Shown here piece by piece: positions 1 to 7,532 of a stretch of DNA of 9,453 nucleotides. The notes beneath the pieces were generated by a model that had not been told where the DNA came from, ran no database searches, and saw only the letters and a program-made list of their open reading frames with translations. Every line of letters begins with the position of its first letter. Position 1 is the first letter of the stretch. The translations under genes and the position numbers were made by a program. Origin of the DNA: Acidobacteriaceae bacterium (GTDB lineage: Bacteria > Acidobacteriota > Terriglobia > Terriglobales > Acidobacteriaceae); the NCBI GenBank assembly GCA_003164255.1, contig PLST01000522.1:1-9453 (forward strand). The letters are read 5' to 3'.

Positions 1-299
1 CGCTCGGCATGAAGGCCTTCGGCGATCACGACATTCTTGACAGCAAGACAGTGGAGCCCATCGAGTGCCTGCACTATTGCCTCAACCTGCCCGTTGCCGT
101 TCAGATTACCGGCATCGACAGCCAGGCGGTTTTCGATCAGGCGTTTGAGGCCGTGCGCACCTTCAAGCCCATGTCGGCCACACAGGTGGCCAGCCTGCTT
201 GAGCGCACACGCGCAGCCGCTCTCACAGGCAAATATGAGCCCTTCAAGACGTCACCCCGCAACGACGGCACCGCGCAAAACCCCAAGTGGCTGGGGTGA
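1..299 (+). CDS. aldo/keto reductase, C-terminal part (5' end outside window)
   Basis: The reading frame is open from the window edge (first whole codon at base 3) to TGA at 297-299, so this is the 3' end of a longer gene; the ATG at 9 is probably internal. The visible 98 residues match from memory the C-terminus of the aldo/keto reductase superfamily: PIECLHYCLNLP near residue 20, then VQITGIDSQ, a run like FDQAFEAVRTFKPM, and a tail with FKTSPRNDGTAQNPKWLG. These NAD(P)H-dependent TIM-barrel enzymes reduce carbonyl groups in the cytoplasm. The catalytic Asp-Tyr-Lys-His residues would lie upstream and cannot be checked. An alpha/beta hydrolase gene follows 102 bases later on the same strand and may be co-transcribed. 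The family is fairly certain; the substrate is unknown. Confidence 0.85.
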   Translation, partial: LGMKAFGDHDILDSKTVEPIECLHYCLNLPVAVQITGIDSQAVFDQAFEAVRTFKPMSATQVASLLERTRAAALTGKYEPFKTSPRNDGTAQNPKWLG

Positions 300-389
300 A
301 GCAGGGTCGATCACCGGTGGACGTTGAACGGAAGCCTCCGGCCTGGCCATGCGTTTGATCTAATAATTCTCGCTTTGCGATCTCAACCC

Positions 390-395
390 AAGGAG
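390..395 (+). promoter_or_regulatory. ribosome binding site of the alpha/beta hydrolase gene
   Basis: AAGGAG lies 6 bases before the ATG at 402, a strong Shine-Dalgarno match. It fixes the start of the hydrolase gene. An AT-rich patch (taataatt, 361-368) lies a little upstream and could be a -10 element, but I see no convincing -35 at the right distance. Confidence 0.75.
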
Positions 396-401
396 CCTTG
401 A

Positions 402-1226
402 ATGCCTCTCGTCAAAACCAAAGATGGCGTCGATATCTTCTATAAGGACTGGGGTTCAGGCCAGCCCATCGTGTTCAGCCACGGATGGCCCCTCTCCTCC
501 GATGATTGGGACACACAGATGTTGTTCTTTTTGCAGCATGGTTATCGTGTCATCGCACATGATCGACGCGGGCACGGGCGCTCGGCCCAAGTCGGAGATG
601 GTCATGATATGGACCACTATGCGGATGATCTGGCGGCCGTGACAGAACATCTCGACCTCAAGAATGCCATTCACGTAGGCCACTCCACCGGTGGAGGCGA
701 AGTGGTCCGTTATCTGGCACGCCACGGAGAGAGCCGCGCGAGCAAGGCTGCGCTCCTCTGCGCGGTGCCACCCCTCATGGTCAAAACAGAGGCCAATCCG
801 CTCGGCCTTCCTAAGGAAGTGTTTGACGGTCTGCAGGCGCAGTTGGCCGCGAGCCGCGCAAAATTTTATCGCGCCCTGCCCGAGGGGCCGTTCTACGGCT
901 TCAACCGGCCCGGTGTTGTGTCTTCCGAGGGGATCGTTGGAAATTGGTGGCGCCAGGGCATGATCGGCGGTGCCAAGGCGCACTATGACGGCATCGTGGC
1001 CTTCTCGCAGACAGACTTCACTGAAGACCTGAAGAAGATCACCATTCCCGTCCTTGTGATGCACAGCGAAGATGACCAGATCGTACCCTATGTCGCATCC
1101 GGTCCGCTCACCGCTAAATTGTTGCAGAACGGAACCCTGAAGACCTACAAGGACTTCCCGCACGGCATGCCCACCACACATGCAGAGACGATTAATGCAG
1201 ATCTCCTCGCCTTCCTTAAAAGCTAG
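402..1226 (+). CDS. alpha/beta hydrolase, non-haem chloroperoxidase/arylesterase family
   Basis: Complete 274-residue protein, the usual length for the cofactor-free chloroperoxidase/arylesterase group of alpha/beta hydrolases. Visible landmarks: oxyanion-hole segment FSHGWPLSSDDW (residues 25-36), HDRRGHGRS (53-61), nucleophile elbow GHSTGGG with Ser95, acid residue in HSEDDQIVPY (most likely Asp225), and catalytic histidine in FPHG (His254). By analogy with the Pseudomonas fluorescens arylesterase (Ser94/Asp222/His251), the triad is complete. Enzymes of this family hydrolyse esters and can form peracids from carboxylic acids and peroxide, which gives the historic chloroperoxidase name; the natural substrate is usually unknown. 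No signal peptide is visible, so it should be cytoplasmic. It follows an aldo/keto reductase gene on the same strand, an arrangement that would suit small detoxification or redox enzymes. Confidence 0.93.
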   Translation: MPLVKTKDGVDIFYKDWGSGQPIVFSHGWPLSSDDWDTQMLFFLQHGYRVIAHDRRGHGRSAQVGDGHDMDHYADDLAAVTEHLDLKNAIHVGHSTGGGEVVRYLARHGESRASKAALLCAVPPLMVKTEANPLGLPKEVFDGLQAQLAASRAKFYRALPEGPFYGFNRPGVVSSEGIVGNWWRQGMIGGAKAHYDGIVAFSQTDFTEDLKKITIPVLVMHSEDDQIVPYVASGPLTAKLLQNGTLKTYKDFPHGMPTTHAETINADLLAFLKS

Positions 1227-1467
1227 GGAGAGTGAGTTTTCGGCTTGTGGGAATGAGGGTCGACGCGAAGCTTCAACCGGGCCCCAGAATCGAATTTCAC
1301 GTCGTTCTGGATAGCGCCGCCCAGGAAAGCTCCAATGCATGGAACAATGTGGGCACGGGCCACGCTGAGCTCTGTGAGTTGAACGAAGCGGTTTGCCCCA
1401 GATCTCGTATGATCCCCATGGGCGATGGCAAGACATTGCGCGGGTTCATGCCAACACGGAGACGACC

Positions 1468-1668
1468 ATGGCACAAGTGACGAGCTATCAATCTGACATC
1501 CGGCGACTTTTCACCGAGCGTGACATTCAGGCGATGAGTAAGGCGTTCAACCTTGCGAGCTACGACGCGGTGAAAGCACATGCGGCCATCATCTATGACC
1601 GCGTTCGCGGCATCGGCGGCGCTGTGATGCCGCCAATCCCGCCCGGCAGGTTCAGCTCCAGCCAATGA
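1468..1668 (+). CDS. short protein, apparently C-terminally truncated member of a small conserved bacterial domain family
   Basis: 66 residues starting at an ATG with GGAG (1458-1461) 6 bases upstream, which favours this start over an in-frame ATG at 1393. The core SDIRRLFTERDIQAMSKAF, then NLASYDAVKAHAAIIYDRV, resembles a small family I recall in the form IRPLFR..D...M..AFDL..YDDV...A..IY.R...G.MPCD..WP...V..F..WID.G. Here the match ends near VMPPI and the protein stops after a short unrelated-looking tail (PPGRFSSSQ), so the usual last 15 or so residues, including the W(I/V)D.G end, are missing. The function of the family is unknown to me. The TGA overlaps the next start codon as ATGA (1665-1668), which would allow coupled translation. 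It may be a gene fragment rather than a working gene. Confidence 0.55.
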   Translation: MAQVTSYQSDIRRLFTERDIQAMSKAFNLASYDAVKAHAAIIYDRVRGIGGAVMPPIPPGRFSSSQ

Positions 1669-2237
1669 CCCAGGCTAAGGACAACCTGACCACCGTTGCC
1701 ATCGACGATCTAAGCTCCGTCGTCAGAATCGCCGGACTGTTGCAGTCCAACGGAAAGCAGTACACCCTGCGTGGCGAAAGAGTGACCAGTCTGGCTGATC
1801 TTCGTACAGGCCCCGCGGTCTCTATTGGAGCCTTCGATAACGCGTGGACGCTTAGGCTGACCAACCCCTTGCGCTATCACTTCTCGAACAATGCGGATTT
1901 GTCCGAAGTTCGGATAGTGGATAGCTCGGCTCCAGCGCAATCTCGCTGGGTAGCCGATCGCGCTGTGCAGGTGGCCACTAACAACTATCGCGACTACGCC
2001 ATTTTGGCCCGCTTTACTGACACGAATACCGGCAAGTTGACTGTGATCGTCGCAGGGCTGGCTCGCGGAGGCACCATCACCGCAGGAGAGTTTCTCACCG
2101 ACGACAACGATATGGCACAGCTCAAGCGCGCCTCTCAGGCTGCTGGCGACAAGAAGAACATGGAAGTCGTATTAAGCACCGAGATTATCGACGGCGAACC
2201 CGGCTCCCCCAAGATAGAAGCTACATATTTCTGGTAA
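1665..2237 (+). CDS. acidobacterial-type soluble domain protein of unknown function, probably 5'-truncated
   Basis: 190 residues from an ATG that overlaps the previous stop; no separate ribosome-binding site is evident. The sequence contains blocks I recall from proteins common in Acidobacteriota: LRTGPAVSIGAFDNAWTLRL (46-65), DYAILARFTDTNTGKLTVIV (110-129), AGLARGGTITAGEFLT (130-145) and VVLSTEIIDGEPGSPKIEA (168-186) before a final TYFW. In relatives this domain usually forms the C-terminal half of a longer protein, often after a winged-helix DNA-binding domain and a membrane segment. None of that is present here, and the start falls close to where the domain itself begins. I read it as a domain fragment that may still be translated by coupling. 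The domain's function is unknown to me. Confidence 0.6.
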   Translation: MTQAKDNLTTVAIDDLSSVVRIAGLLQSNGKQYTLRGERVTSLADLRTGPAVSIGAFDNAWTLRLTNPLRYHFSNNADLSEVRIVDSSAPAQSRWVADRAVQVATNNYRDYAILARFTDTNTGKLTVIVAGLARGGTITAGEFLTDDNDMAQLKRASQAAGDKKNMEVVLSTEIIDGEPGSPKIEATYFW

Positions 2238-2691
2238 ATCCAGTGCCAGCAGAAGTGAATCGTTCCTGAATCGGTCTCTTGGCATCACTTGGCTCAGGGC
2301 GGAAAACCATCCACCCGGACCCAGAATGAGCCAGCTCACACCTACTTCCAGATTGTTGATTTAGGTGGCGTCCACAGCGCTGCCGGCGGTGAATGGGGTC
2401 TCATCGATGCGGGAACCGCGACGCGAGCCTGCAGTCCAGCGAATGTGTTGTTAAAAGGTGTCGTCGTGCGTTCGCTGCTGTCGTCACCGCATGCCAGAGA
2501 ACGGAGTGTCGTTTGCCATCGCTTCGGCCGCACTGCATTCGTTTCTCTGTGACGCTATTTCACTTCAGGGCTGAAGGATTAGCGCGAGCGTTGCCTTTAA
2601 TCCGGCAAGCCGCCAATGCCTGACCTGCTCCCGGCCCCCAACTCGATTGCTTCCTGAACTCTCCATCCGCGCTTCCTGCACCGCCGCGAAT
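2238..2691. other. 454-base stretch without a convincing gene between convergent genes
   Basis: The plus-strand genes end at 2237 and the minus-strand operon ends at 2692, so both groups converge here. A plus-strand open frame from a TTG at 2289 to 2552 contains TYFQIVDLGG and GGEWGLIDAGT, faintly like the N-terminus of a metallo-beta-lactamase-fold hydrolase, but the HxHxDH metal motif is absent; it is at best a remnant. Two small dyads are present: CTTCAG-GG-CTGAAG (2563-2576) and GGATTA with TAATCC (2576-2603). Neither is followed by a T-run on either strand, so I do not call an intrinsic terminator. Confidence 0.5.
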
Positions 2692-3567
2692 TCAAATCGG
2701 AAGGCGCGAATTTCCTCCCTTGCCTACGATCCGCGATCGCATCGAATCCATCACATCACGCATCAGCCACAAGGCCACCCGTGGTTCCTTCTTCAGCCGG
2801 CCGACTACATACGGTAGCCATGCATGTCCGTAGGGCAGATACACGCGAACCGGCACACCGAGTTCCCGGGCAATCGGCAGCACAGCTCCAACCGGCAGGC
2901 CGTACAACAACTCCAGCTCGCAAGGTGTGCCCCGCGCCAGCAACGCAGAAAGCGCCGCCCTGACCAACTTCGGATCGTGAGTAGCCACGCTCACGTGCCG
3001 AGCGCGTCCTGCCAGTCGCTCGATCACCTTCAGAAAACCTTCGAACGGATCGACGGGCTCTGACGGGTCAACCCATTGTCCCTTCACCACTCTCACATCC
3101 AGGCCCTGCTCAATGGCCAACTCGGTATCCGCAACGCTTCGATGCCAGCGCCCTGGCAAGGTATAACTCAGCGTGCCGGAGATGGGCACCAGGTCTCGAA
3201 TCAAGGACAGCGTCTGTTCCTGATCGCTCGTTGACGCCGAATCGAAGTGCATCTTCACGCCGCGTGATTTCGCTTCCTGCGAAAAATGACGAAACAGATC
3301 TGCTGAATGCTTTAGGGGCCACGGCTTCACCGATATGTAGCAGTGTGACTTCAGCTCTTCAATTCTAAGAATGATGGCATCATAGTTTGCGACGATTCCC
3401 TCGGTAGTGTCGCCTTCCCCGTCCCAGAAGCAAATGGTGCTTTTGAAACCGTGAGCCTGCAAAGTCCTGCTGGCTTTGAGCCCGTCTTCAAGGTTAGTGC
3501 CGGTGATATAAGAGCGCGCAGCCCACGCACCGGCGGTTTCCACAATTGTTCGCAATACGGCTTTCAT
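2692..3567 (-). CDS. proline dehydrogenase-like FAD enzyme with altered substrate-binding arginine pair
   Basis: 291 residues, close to the roughly 300 of monofunctional bacterial proline dehydrogenases. Family landmarks appear in the right order: SVKPWP (79-84, with the Lys of the SVK strand), MHFDSAS (106-112), YTLPGRWHRSVAD (135-147), VRVVKGQW (158-165), SVATHDP (193-199), CELELLYGLP (216-225) and VRVYLPYGHAWLPYVVGRL (240-258). Such enzymes are FAD-dependent TIM barrels that oxidise proline to pyrroline-5-carboxylate and pass electrons to quinone. Against E. coli PutA, Tyr243 matches Tyr540, Tyr253 matches Tyr552 and Arg257 matches Arg556, but Gly256 replaces Arg555, one of two arginines that hold the proline carboxylate. 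The natural substrate may therefore not be free proline. It is last in a three-gene operon; its ATG overlaps the previous stop (ATGA), with a strong GGAGG 5 bases upstream. The fold is confident; the substrate is open. Confidence 0.85.
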   Translation of the reverse strand: MKAVLRTIVETAGAWAARSYITGTNLEDGLKASRTLQAHGFKSTICFWDGEGDTTEGIVANYDAIILRIEELKSHCYISVKPWPLKHSADLFRHFSQEAKSRGVKMHFDSASTSDQEQTLSLIRDLVPISGTLSYTLPGRWHRSVADTELAIEQGLDVRVVKGQWVDPSEPVDPFEGFLKVIERLAGRARHVSVATHDPKLVRAALSALLARGTPCELELLYGLPVGAVLPIARELGVPVRVYLPYGHAWLPYVVGRLKKEPRVALWLMRDVMDSMRSRIVGKGGNSRLPI

Positions 3568-4667
3568 TTGTTCCTCCGATTCGCTTTTGAGAGCGCTTTC
3601 AACCGGGAACGCAAGTTGGTGAGCGTATCAGCGACCAGCGCCCACGTGCCGTGGAAGTTGAATGGGTAGGTCTGAACCCGGATGCACTGGCGCACATTCG
3701 GACTCCAGACGTTGATCCACTCTTGCTCGGCACCCAGAAACTCATAGAACTTCAGCCCGACATTGGCTGCATGACGAATGGTTTCCATCATCAGCAGAAT
3801 GCCCGGCGAGCAACGCTTGAACTCCTCCAAGTAGCCGATCTTCAAAAGCCAGAAGCCACCGTTGGCTTCCACCGCTAGCTGCGTTGCTACGGGCCGCCCA
3901 TCGATGCGCATAAAGGCCAGCCTTAGCTCTTTCTTGGCTGCGGAGGCCGCGGCAAAGGCTTGATAGAAGGCGCCCATCCGGGCGTCGACATTCATTGCGG
4001 TACCCGCTCGCGCCTTCCAGCCTCCAGCTTCAACGGCATACACCTCGCTGAGCAGCGCTTCAAGTTCCGATGGGTCGGGAGTGCGGATTTCGAATGTTAC
4101 CGTTCCCATCTTTTCAGCGTTCCGGCGCAAACGCCGAAGATCGGAACGGCGTCCGGAATTCAAATGTTGATCGGGATCCGCCCAGCTCTTATCGAGAGCA
4201 ATCCACGGGCAACCCGTGGCCGGTCGCTTAATCACCAGCCCGCGGCCGCGATAGGCCTTTTCCAGAGCCTCCACCGTCGCCGACTCCACCGGAATGCGAT
4301 TCAAACGAAGTGGCCGTCTCAGGGAGACTACGGCTTGAGCCAAATCGCCGAGATCGTCCGCGTTGCTGTAAATAAAGTCCGAAGCTTCGAAAATCTGATT
4401 CTGACCTGCGATTCCAAGGCGAGGAGAAGCCTCTGACCGATAAAGGGGAGCAATCGCCGTGTGCGGACCAATTCCTGAAACAACGACCGTCAACCGGTCT
4501 GCCAGCTGGTAGGCCTCAACGCAGGAGTGAACGAATTCATAGCTCACGGCAGGATTCGCCCAGACCACCGGCACAGACTCCCAGAGCGGCTGCACCTGGT
4601 GCATTCCGTCGAGCGTCTCAACCACTTGAATGCCTGGCCCTGTTGTTCTCACTGATGAGCTTCCCAT
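3564..4667 (-). CDS. GNAT-fold acyltransferase of the CelD/BcsL (Acetyltransf_6) type
   Basis: 367 residues, typical for this double-GNAT-fold family. Landmarks: a basic cluster SGRRSDLRRLRRNAEKMG (171-188), EAGGWKARAGTA (213-224), LRLAFMRIDGRPVATQLAVE (248-267) as the core acyl-CoA-site strands, then WLLKIGYLEEFKRCSPGILL (273-292) and FYEFLGAEQEWINVW (307-321). Members usually sit in gene clusters for exopolysaccharide, cellulose or lipid-linked products and transfer an acyl group from a CoA or acyl-carrier donor. No signal peptide or membrane segment is seen. The ATG lies inside the last codons of the preceding gene (19-base overlap, 4649-4667) and the TGA overlaps the next ATG, so it is the tightly coupled middle gene of the operon. 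Its acceptor is unknown; the neighbours suggest a product of the phosphoribosyltransferase/kinase/HAD fusion protein. Confidence 0.85.
   Translation of the reverse strand: MGSSSVRTTGPGIQVVETLDGMHQVQPLWESVPVVWANPAVSYEFVHSCVEAYQLADRLTVVVSGIGPHTAIAPLYRSEASPRLGIAGQNQIFEASDFIYSNADDLGDLAQAVVSLRRPLRLNRIPVESATVEALEKAYRGRGLVIKRPATGCPWIALDKSWADPDQHLNSGRRSDLRRLRRNAEKMGTVTFEIRTPDPSELEALLSEVYAVEAGGWKARAGTAMNVDARMGAFYQAFAAASAAKKELRLAFMRIDGRPVATQLAVEANGGFWLLKIGYLEEFKRCSPGILLMMETIRHAANVGLKFYEFLGAEQEWINVWSPNVRQCIRVQTYPFNFHGTWALVADTLTNLRSRLKALSKANRRNK
3573..3577 (-). promoter_or_regulatory. ribosome binding site of the proline dehydrogenase-like gene
   Basis: On the minus strand GGAGG stands 5 bases before the ATG at 3567, inside the end of the upstream coding region. 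It confirms the start and implies that translation of the last operon gene is initiated strongly as well as coupled through the ATGA overlap. Confidence 0.75.
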
Positions 4668-7528
4668 CCTGGCAGCCTGCCACTACCCAATCGAGCCCGA
4701 ACGATCCGCCGTAATCGCTGCGATTCGGGTACATCCACGAGATCCAGAATCCTGTCGATCAAATGATCCGGCCGGCGCACTCCAGCACCGCTGTTGACAT
4801 CGATCTTCTGGCCGTGTCGGCGCTCAAGCAGATCCACCACGGCCTCCAACAGTCCCTGCTGGTTGCTCGCTCGCATCAATCGCACTTTGTCGGATGTGCG
4901 CGTCAGTGTTTGCACCTCTGCATCGCTGTTGAGCGGAGCGTAGGCGATGTCTGCCGACTGCAGCATCTCGATGTCTGCCTTCGAATCCCCCATCGCGGCC
5001 ACAAACTCTACTTCGCGTCCAAGCTGGCCCACGATTGCTTCCACACCCCGTTTCTTGCCAAGACCCTTCGGAAGAACGTAGCCATCTGCGCTGGTCACCA
5101 GAACTTCTAGGCCTTGCAAGCCCTCTTGCTCCAGAATTGCCTCGAGGTCTGCCTTCGTGGGGCCCACCATGTGTTCATTCTTAAGGTCGTAGGTTCGAAC
5201 CGCAACCTTGTATCCCGGATCGACCAATAGTTCCCGCCGCAAAAACGCCTCGCGGCATCGCGCTAGTTCCGCCAGCGCTCCTTCTTCGACAAGTACGGTT
5301 TCGCATCCCCGTACTCGATCGACCAGCACGCAGCCATATTCTGCAACACCGGCCGGAAATGAAAATTGCTCACAATAATTCCTCACGTGCTCCACGCTTC
5401 GCCCGGTGTTGGGCACAATGGAGTACCCATTCTTGCGAAGGAGCGACAAAGCGATCAGGCCCTTCGTCGTCGAATGAGGAAAACCGATAAGCTCCTGTGT
5501 ATCGAACACGCCGTCCAGGTCCAGAAAAAACAGCCGCCGGCTCCACTTGACCTCGGTTGGGCGCTCAATCCGGTTCGCGTTATGTCGGTTGAATTGGTAG
5601 GTCAGAAAGTTCCGGCCGGCCAGATAGCGAAGATTCTCCGATGCTCTCCGGCGGGCATCGATGTTCCGGTCGCAATAGTAGCTCGCATCAGCCATGGCCG
5701 TGTGCCCAACGTGAAGTTTGAAGAGCAGTAACCGGGCGCGCACCTCCTCATCGCCGGTGCTGCCAATATAGGCCTCGATGATGCGGTCTTCCTCGGCAGG
5801 CGCGATGTTCATCTCGAAGATCGCTCCAGCCAGGTCAATGGCGGAATCCACGAAGTCCTCTTCCCCGCCTCCGAAATTATGATGTTCGAAATCGCACTTG
5901 ACCGCCTGCAACGGCGTCGCCAGCCAGTTCTCGCGCTTCATTCTGCCGTCCACCAGAGTGGGGAATGGCGTTGCGTACCCGCGCAATTCTCGCTTTAAAA
6001 GAGGTCCCGCAACCTTGCCACAAATCGTTCCCAGTGGATAGCGCAGGCTCCTCAGCATCCGGTCCCATCCCGCGCCACGATAGCCCCCGGGCGCCATCCA
6101 TGGGTCCTCCGGCACCCGCAGAGTTTTGGTTCTTTGCGCAACATACTCCGCCACGACGGCTCGGCAGGCTTCTTCACTGGCAGCCGGTAGCGCTGGATCG
6201 AGAGGCCCCACCCATTCCAGGGCCAGCAGACCCTCACGCAGGCCAATAAGCTCCGGGACGTCCCCTTTCAGCCTCATTCCTGCAAGATAGCCATGATATG
6301 CGAGCCATCCCCAGCCAACACTTTTGAAAAGAATGCGGACTGTTTGTGGATGCCCGTCTTCGTCGCTGCCCCGAACCTCGATCACGCGCTTCATCCGGGT
6401 CTGAAACGTGTACCCGAACTGCGCATCGAGCGCTCGATTCACCTCGTCGCACTCGCTGCTTCTTACGACTTCAAGATCTTGCCATCCATGTGTGACATTG
6501 AACTCGCGCGCAAGCGTGAGCAATCGCTCATCGTCTCCAAGCAGGCGAAACTTGTAGAACTCCGTCGGTCGCAGGCGGATCGTCTCAACGGGCTGTACCT
6601 TCGAAGACCAATCGACTTCGGCCGGATGCTGGGGGGCCAAAATCAATACGTCCGTCGGCTCGGCGCCAAGTGGTCTCAGAATCTTCAGAATCAGGGCAAA
6701 GGTGTCACCGCTATTCGGATGATCATCCACTACAACGATTCGGCCACCCGCCTTTAGGGCCTTTTCAACGAGACGCCGTTCCTTCGTTGTCAGTCCAACT
6801 TTAGGGCGGATGCTCAGCCATCCCAGCGTCGGTAAACCCGCTCGCACCAGGTAGGCTTCCACCAACGGAGCAAAATAGGCGCCCGCCGTTCGTGGGCCCA
6901 GGATAAAGGTTGGCCGGCTCTTGATGTCCTCGCGCTCCGCTAGGCGATCGGCCAGCCTGAACACATCCAAGTGCGTAAGGTCCTGGCACCGAAAGGCCTC
7001 GGGAATCCTCATCCGCCAACGCAGAACGGGCTCCGGCAGTTTGCTGTTGATTACAGTCGGAAGAGTTGTCTCAAGCGTTGCACGGCTCTCCGCGCCGAAA
7101 CGGGGCTCATCCAGCAGAATGCGACAGATCGCGCCAAGGCAGCGCTCCACGTGCCCTTGCCACACCTCAACTGTGCGGTGGGCCGCTCGATTTGCAATCC
7201 TGTGCGGCCCGTTCACCAGGCCCTTCAGCAATGGCGTCAGCGATTGTGCTCTGCCCAGCCGCCGGTTGAGCGCGGAAAGGCCAAATGGCTGTGCTGCCAG
7301 GTAGTCCGCGCCACTGCAGTGCAGCGCACTTAGAAAAAGATAGAGATTGACGCGCGCTTCATCTTGCTGCCAGGCGATCCCTCCCCCGTTGCAGCCCTGC
7401 CATTCATCCTCAAGATGAGTTCGTAACACTCTCACAGGCAATGCCGGGCTCAGGCACCACTCATACCGGGAGTAGTACTGCCTCTCCGGGTCTTTCGGAA
7501 GGGACGCTTCTTCACCTTCAGTCATCAT
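4649..7528 (-). CDS. multidomain fusion: phosphoribosyltransferase-like, APH-like kinase and HAD phosphatase
   Basis: About 959 residues, counted from the ATG at 7528. Residues 1-200 are mostly helical and unrecognised. A type I phosphoribosyltransferase-like domain (about 205-305) has ILGPRTAG (209-216) and the PRPP loop VVVDDHPNSGDT (265-276; Asp268, Asp269). A kinase domain of the APH fold follows (about 375-600): strand lysine in ILFKSVGWGW (Lys402), hinge LALEWVG, catalytic-loop candidate VDGRMKRENWL (Asp527, Asn534), metal site CDFEHHNFG (Asp546) and AIDLAG (Asp565). The C-terminal domain is a HAD phosphatase (about 663-905) with FLDLDGV (nucleophile Asp670, acid Asp672), PNTGRS (Thr708), lysine near GLGKKRG and MGDSKAD (Asp848, Asp852), so all four HAD motifs are present. 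A GTG at 7612 would extend the N-terminus by 28 residues, but the 7528 ATG has an ideal GGAGG 7 bases upstream. No membrane segments are seen, so it should be cytoplasmic. The exact reaction is unknown; synthesis of a ribosylated or phosphorylated metabolite is inferred. Confidence 0.8.
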   Translation of the reverse strand: MMTEGEEASLPKDPERQYYSRYEWCLSPALPVRVLRTHLEDEWQGCNGGGIAWQQDEARVNLYLFLSALHCSGADYLAAQPFGLSALNRRLGRAQSLTPLLKGLVNGPHRIANRAAHRTVEVWQGHVERCLGAICRILLDEPRFGAESRATLETTLPTVINSKLPEPVLRWRMRIPEAFRCQDLTHLDVFRLADRLAEREDIKSRPTFILGPRTAGAYFAPLVEAYLVRAGLPTLGWLSIRPKVGLTTKERRLVEKALKAGGRIVVVDDHPNSGDTFALILKILRPLGAEPTDVLILAPQHPAEVDWSSKVQPVETIRLRPTEFYKFRLLGDDERLLTLAREFNVTHGWQDLEVVRSSECDEVNRALDAQFGYTFQTRMKRVIEVRGSDEDGHPQTVRILFKSVGWGWLAYHGYLAGMRLKGDVPELIGLREGLLALEWVGPLDPALPAASEEACRAVVAEYVAQRTKTLRVPEDPWMAPGGYRGAGWDRMLRSLRYPLGTICGKVAGPLLKRELRGYATPFPTLVDGRMKRENWLATPLQAVKCDFEHHNFGGGEEDFVDSAIDLAGAIFEMNIAPAEEDRIIEAYIGSTGDEEVRARLLLFKLHVGHTAMADASYYCDRNIDARRRASENLRYLAGRNFLTYQFNRHNANRIERPTEVKWSRRLFFLDLDGVFDTQELIGFPHSTTKGLIALSLLRKNGYSIVPNTGRSVEHVRNYCEQFSFPAGVAEYGCVLVDRVRGCETVLVEEGALAELARCREAFLRRELLVDPGYKVAVRTYDLKNEHMVGPTKADLEAILEQEGLQGLEVLVTSADGYVLPKGLGKKRGVEAIVGQLGREVEFVAAMGDSKADIEMLQSADIAYAPLNSDAEVQTLTRTSDKVRLMRASNQQGLLEAVVDLLERRHGQKIDVNSGAGVRRPDHLIDRILDLVDVPESQRLRRIVRARLGSGRLPGWEAHQ

Positions 7529-7532
7529 GTGC

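Noticed and set aside
456..1436. Long minus-strand open frame of 326 codons opposite the alpha/beta hydrolase
   Set aside because: It is the antisense shadow of a gene with a clear catalytic triad; its product is rich in Cys/His/Arg without any family pattern and it has no ribosome site.
1232..1480. Plus-strand 82-codon frame just after the hydrolase
   Set aside because: The GTG start is only one base from a GGGAG, too close to serve it, and I recognise no family. The frame also runs over the start of the better-supported gene at 1468.
1297..1665. Minus-strand 122-codon frame
   Set aside because: It is opposite the 1468-1668 gene, which has a good ribosome site and family resemblance; the minus product shows no recognisable pattern.
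2563..2603. Bidirectional terminator between the convergent genes
   Set aside because: The two small dyads have short stems and no T-run follows on either strand.
6293..6757. Plus-strand 154-codon frame within the fusion-protein gene
   Set aside because: Antisense to the PRTase/kinase coding region, where domain motifs are clear on the other strand.
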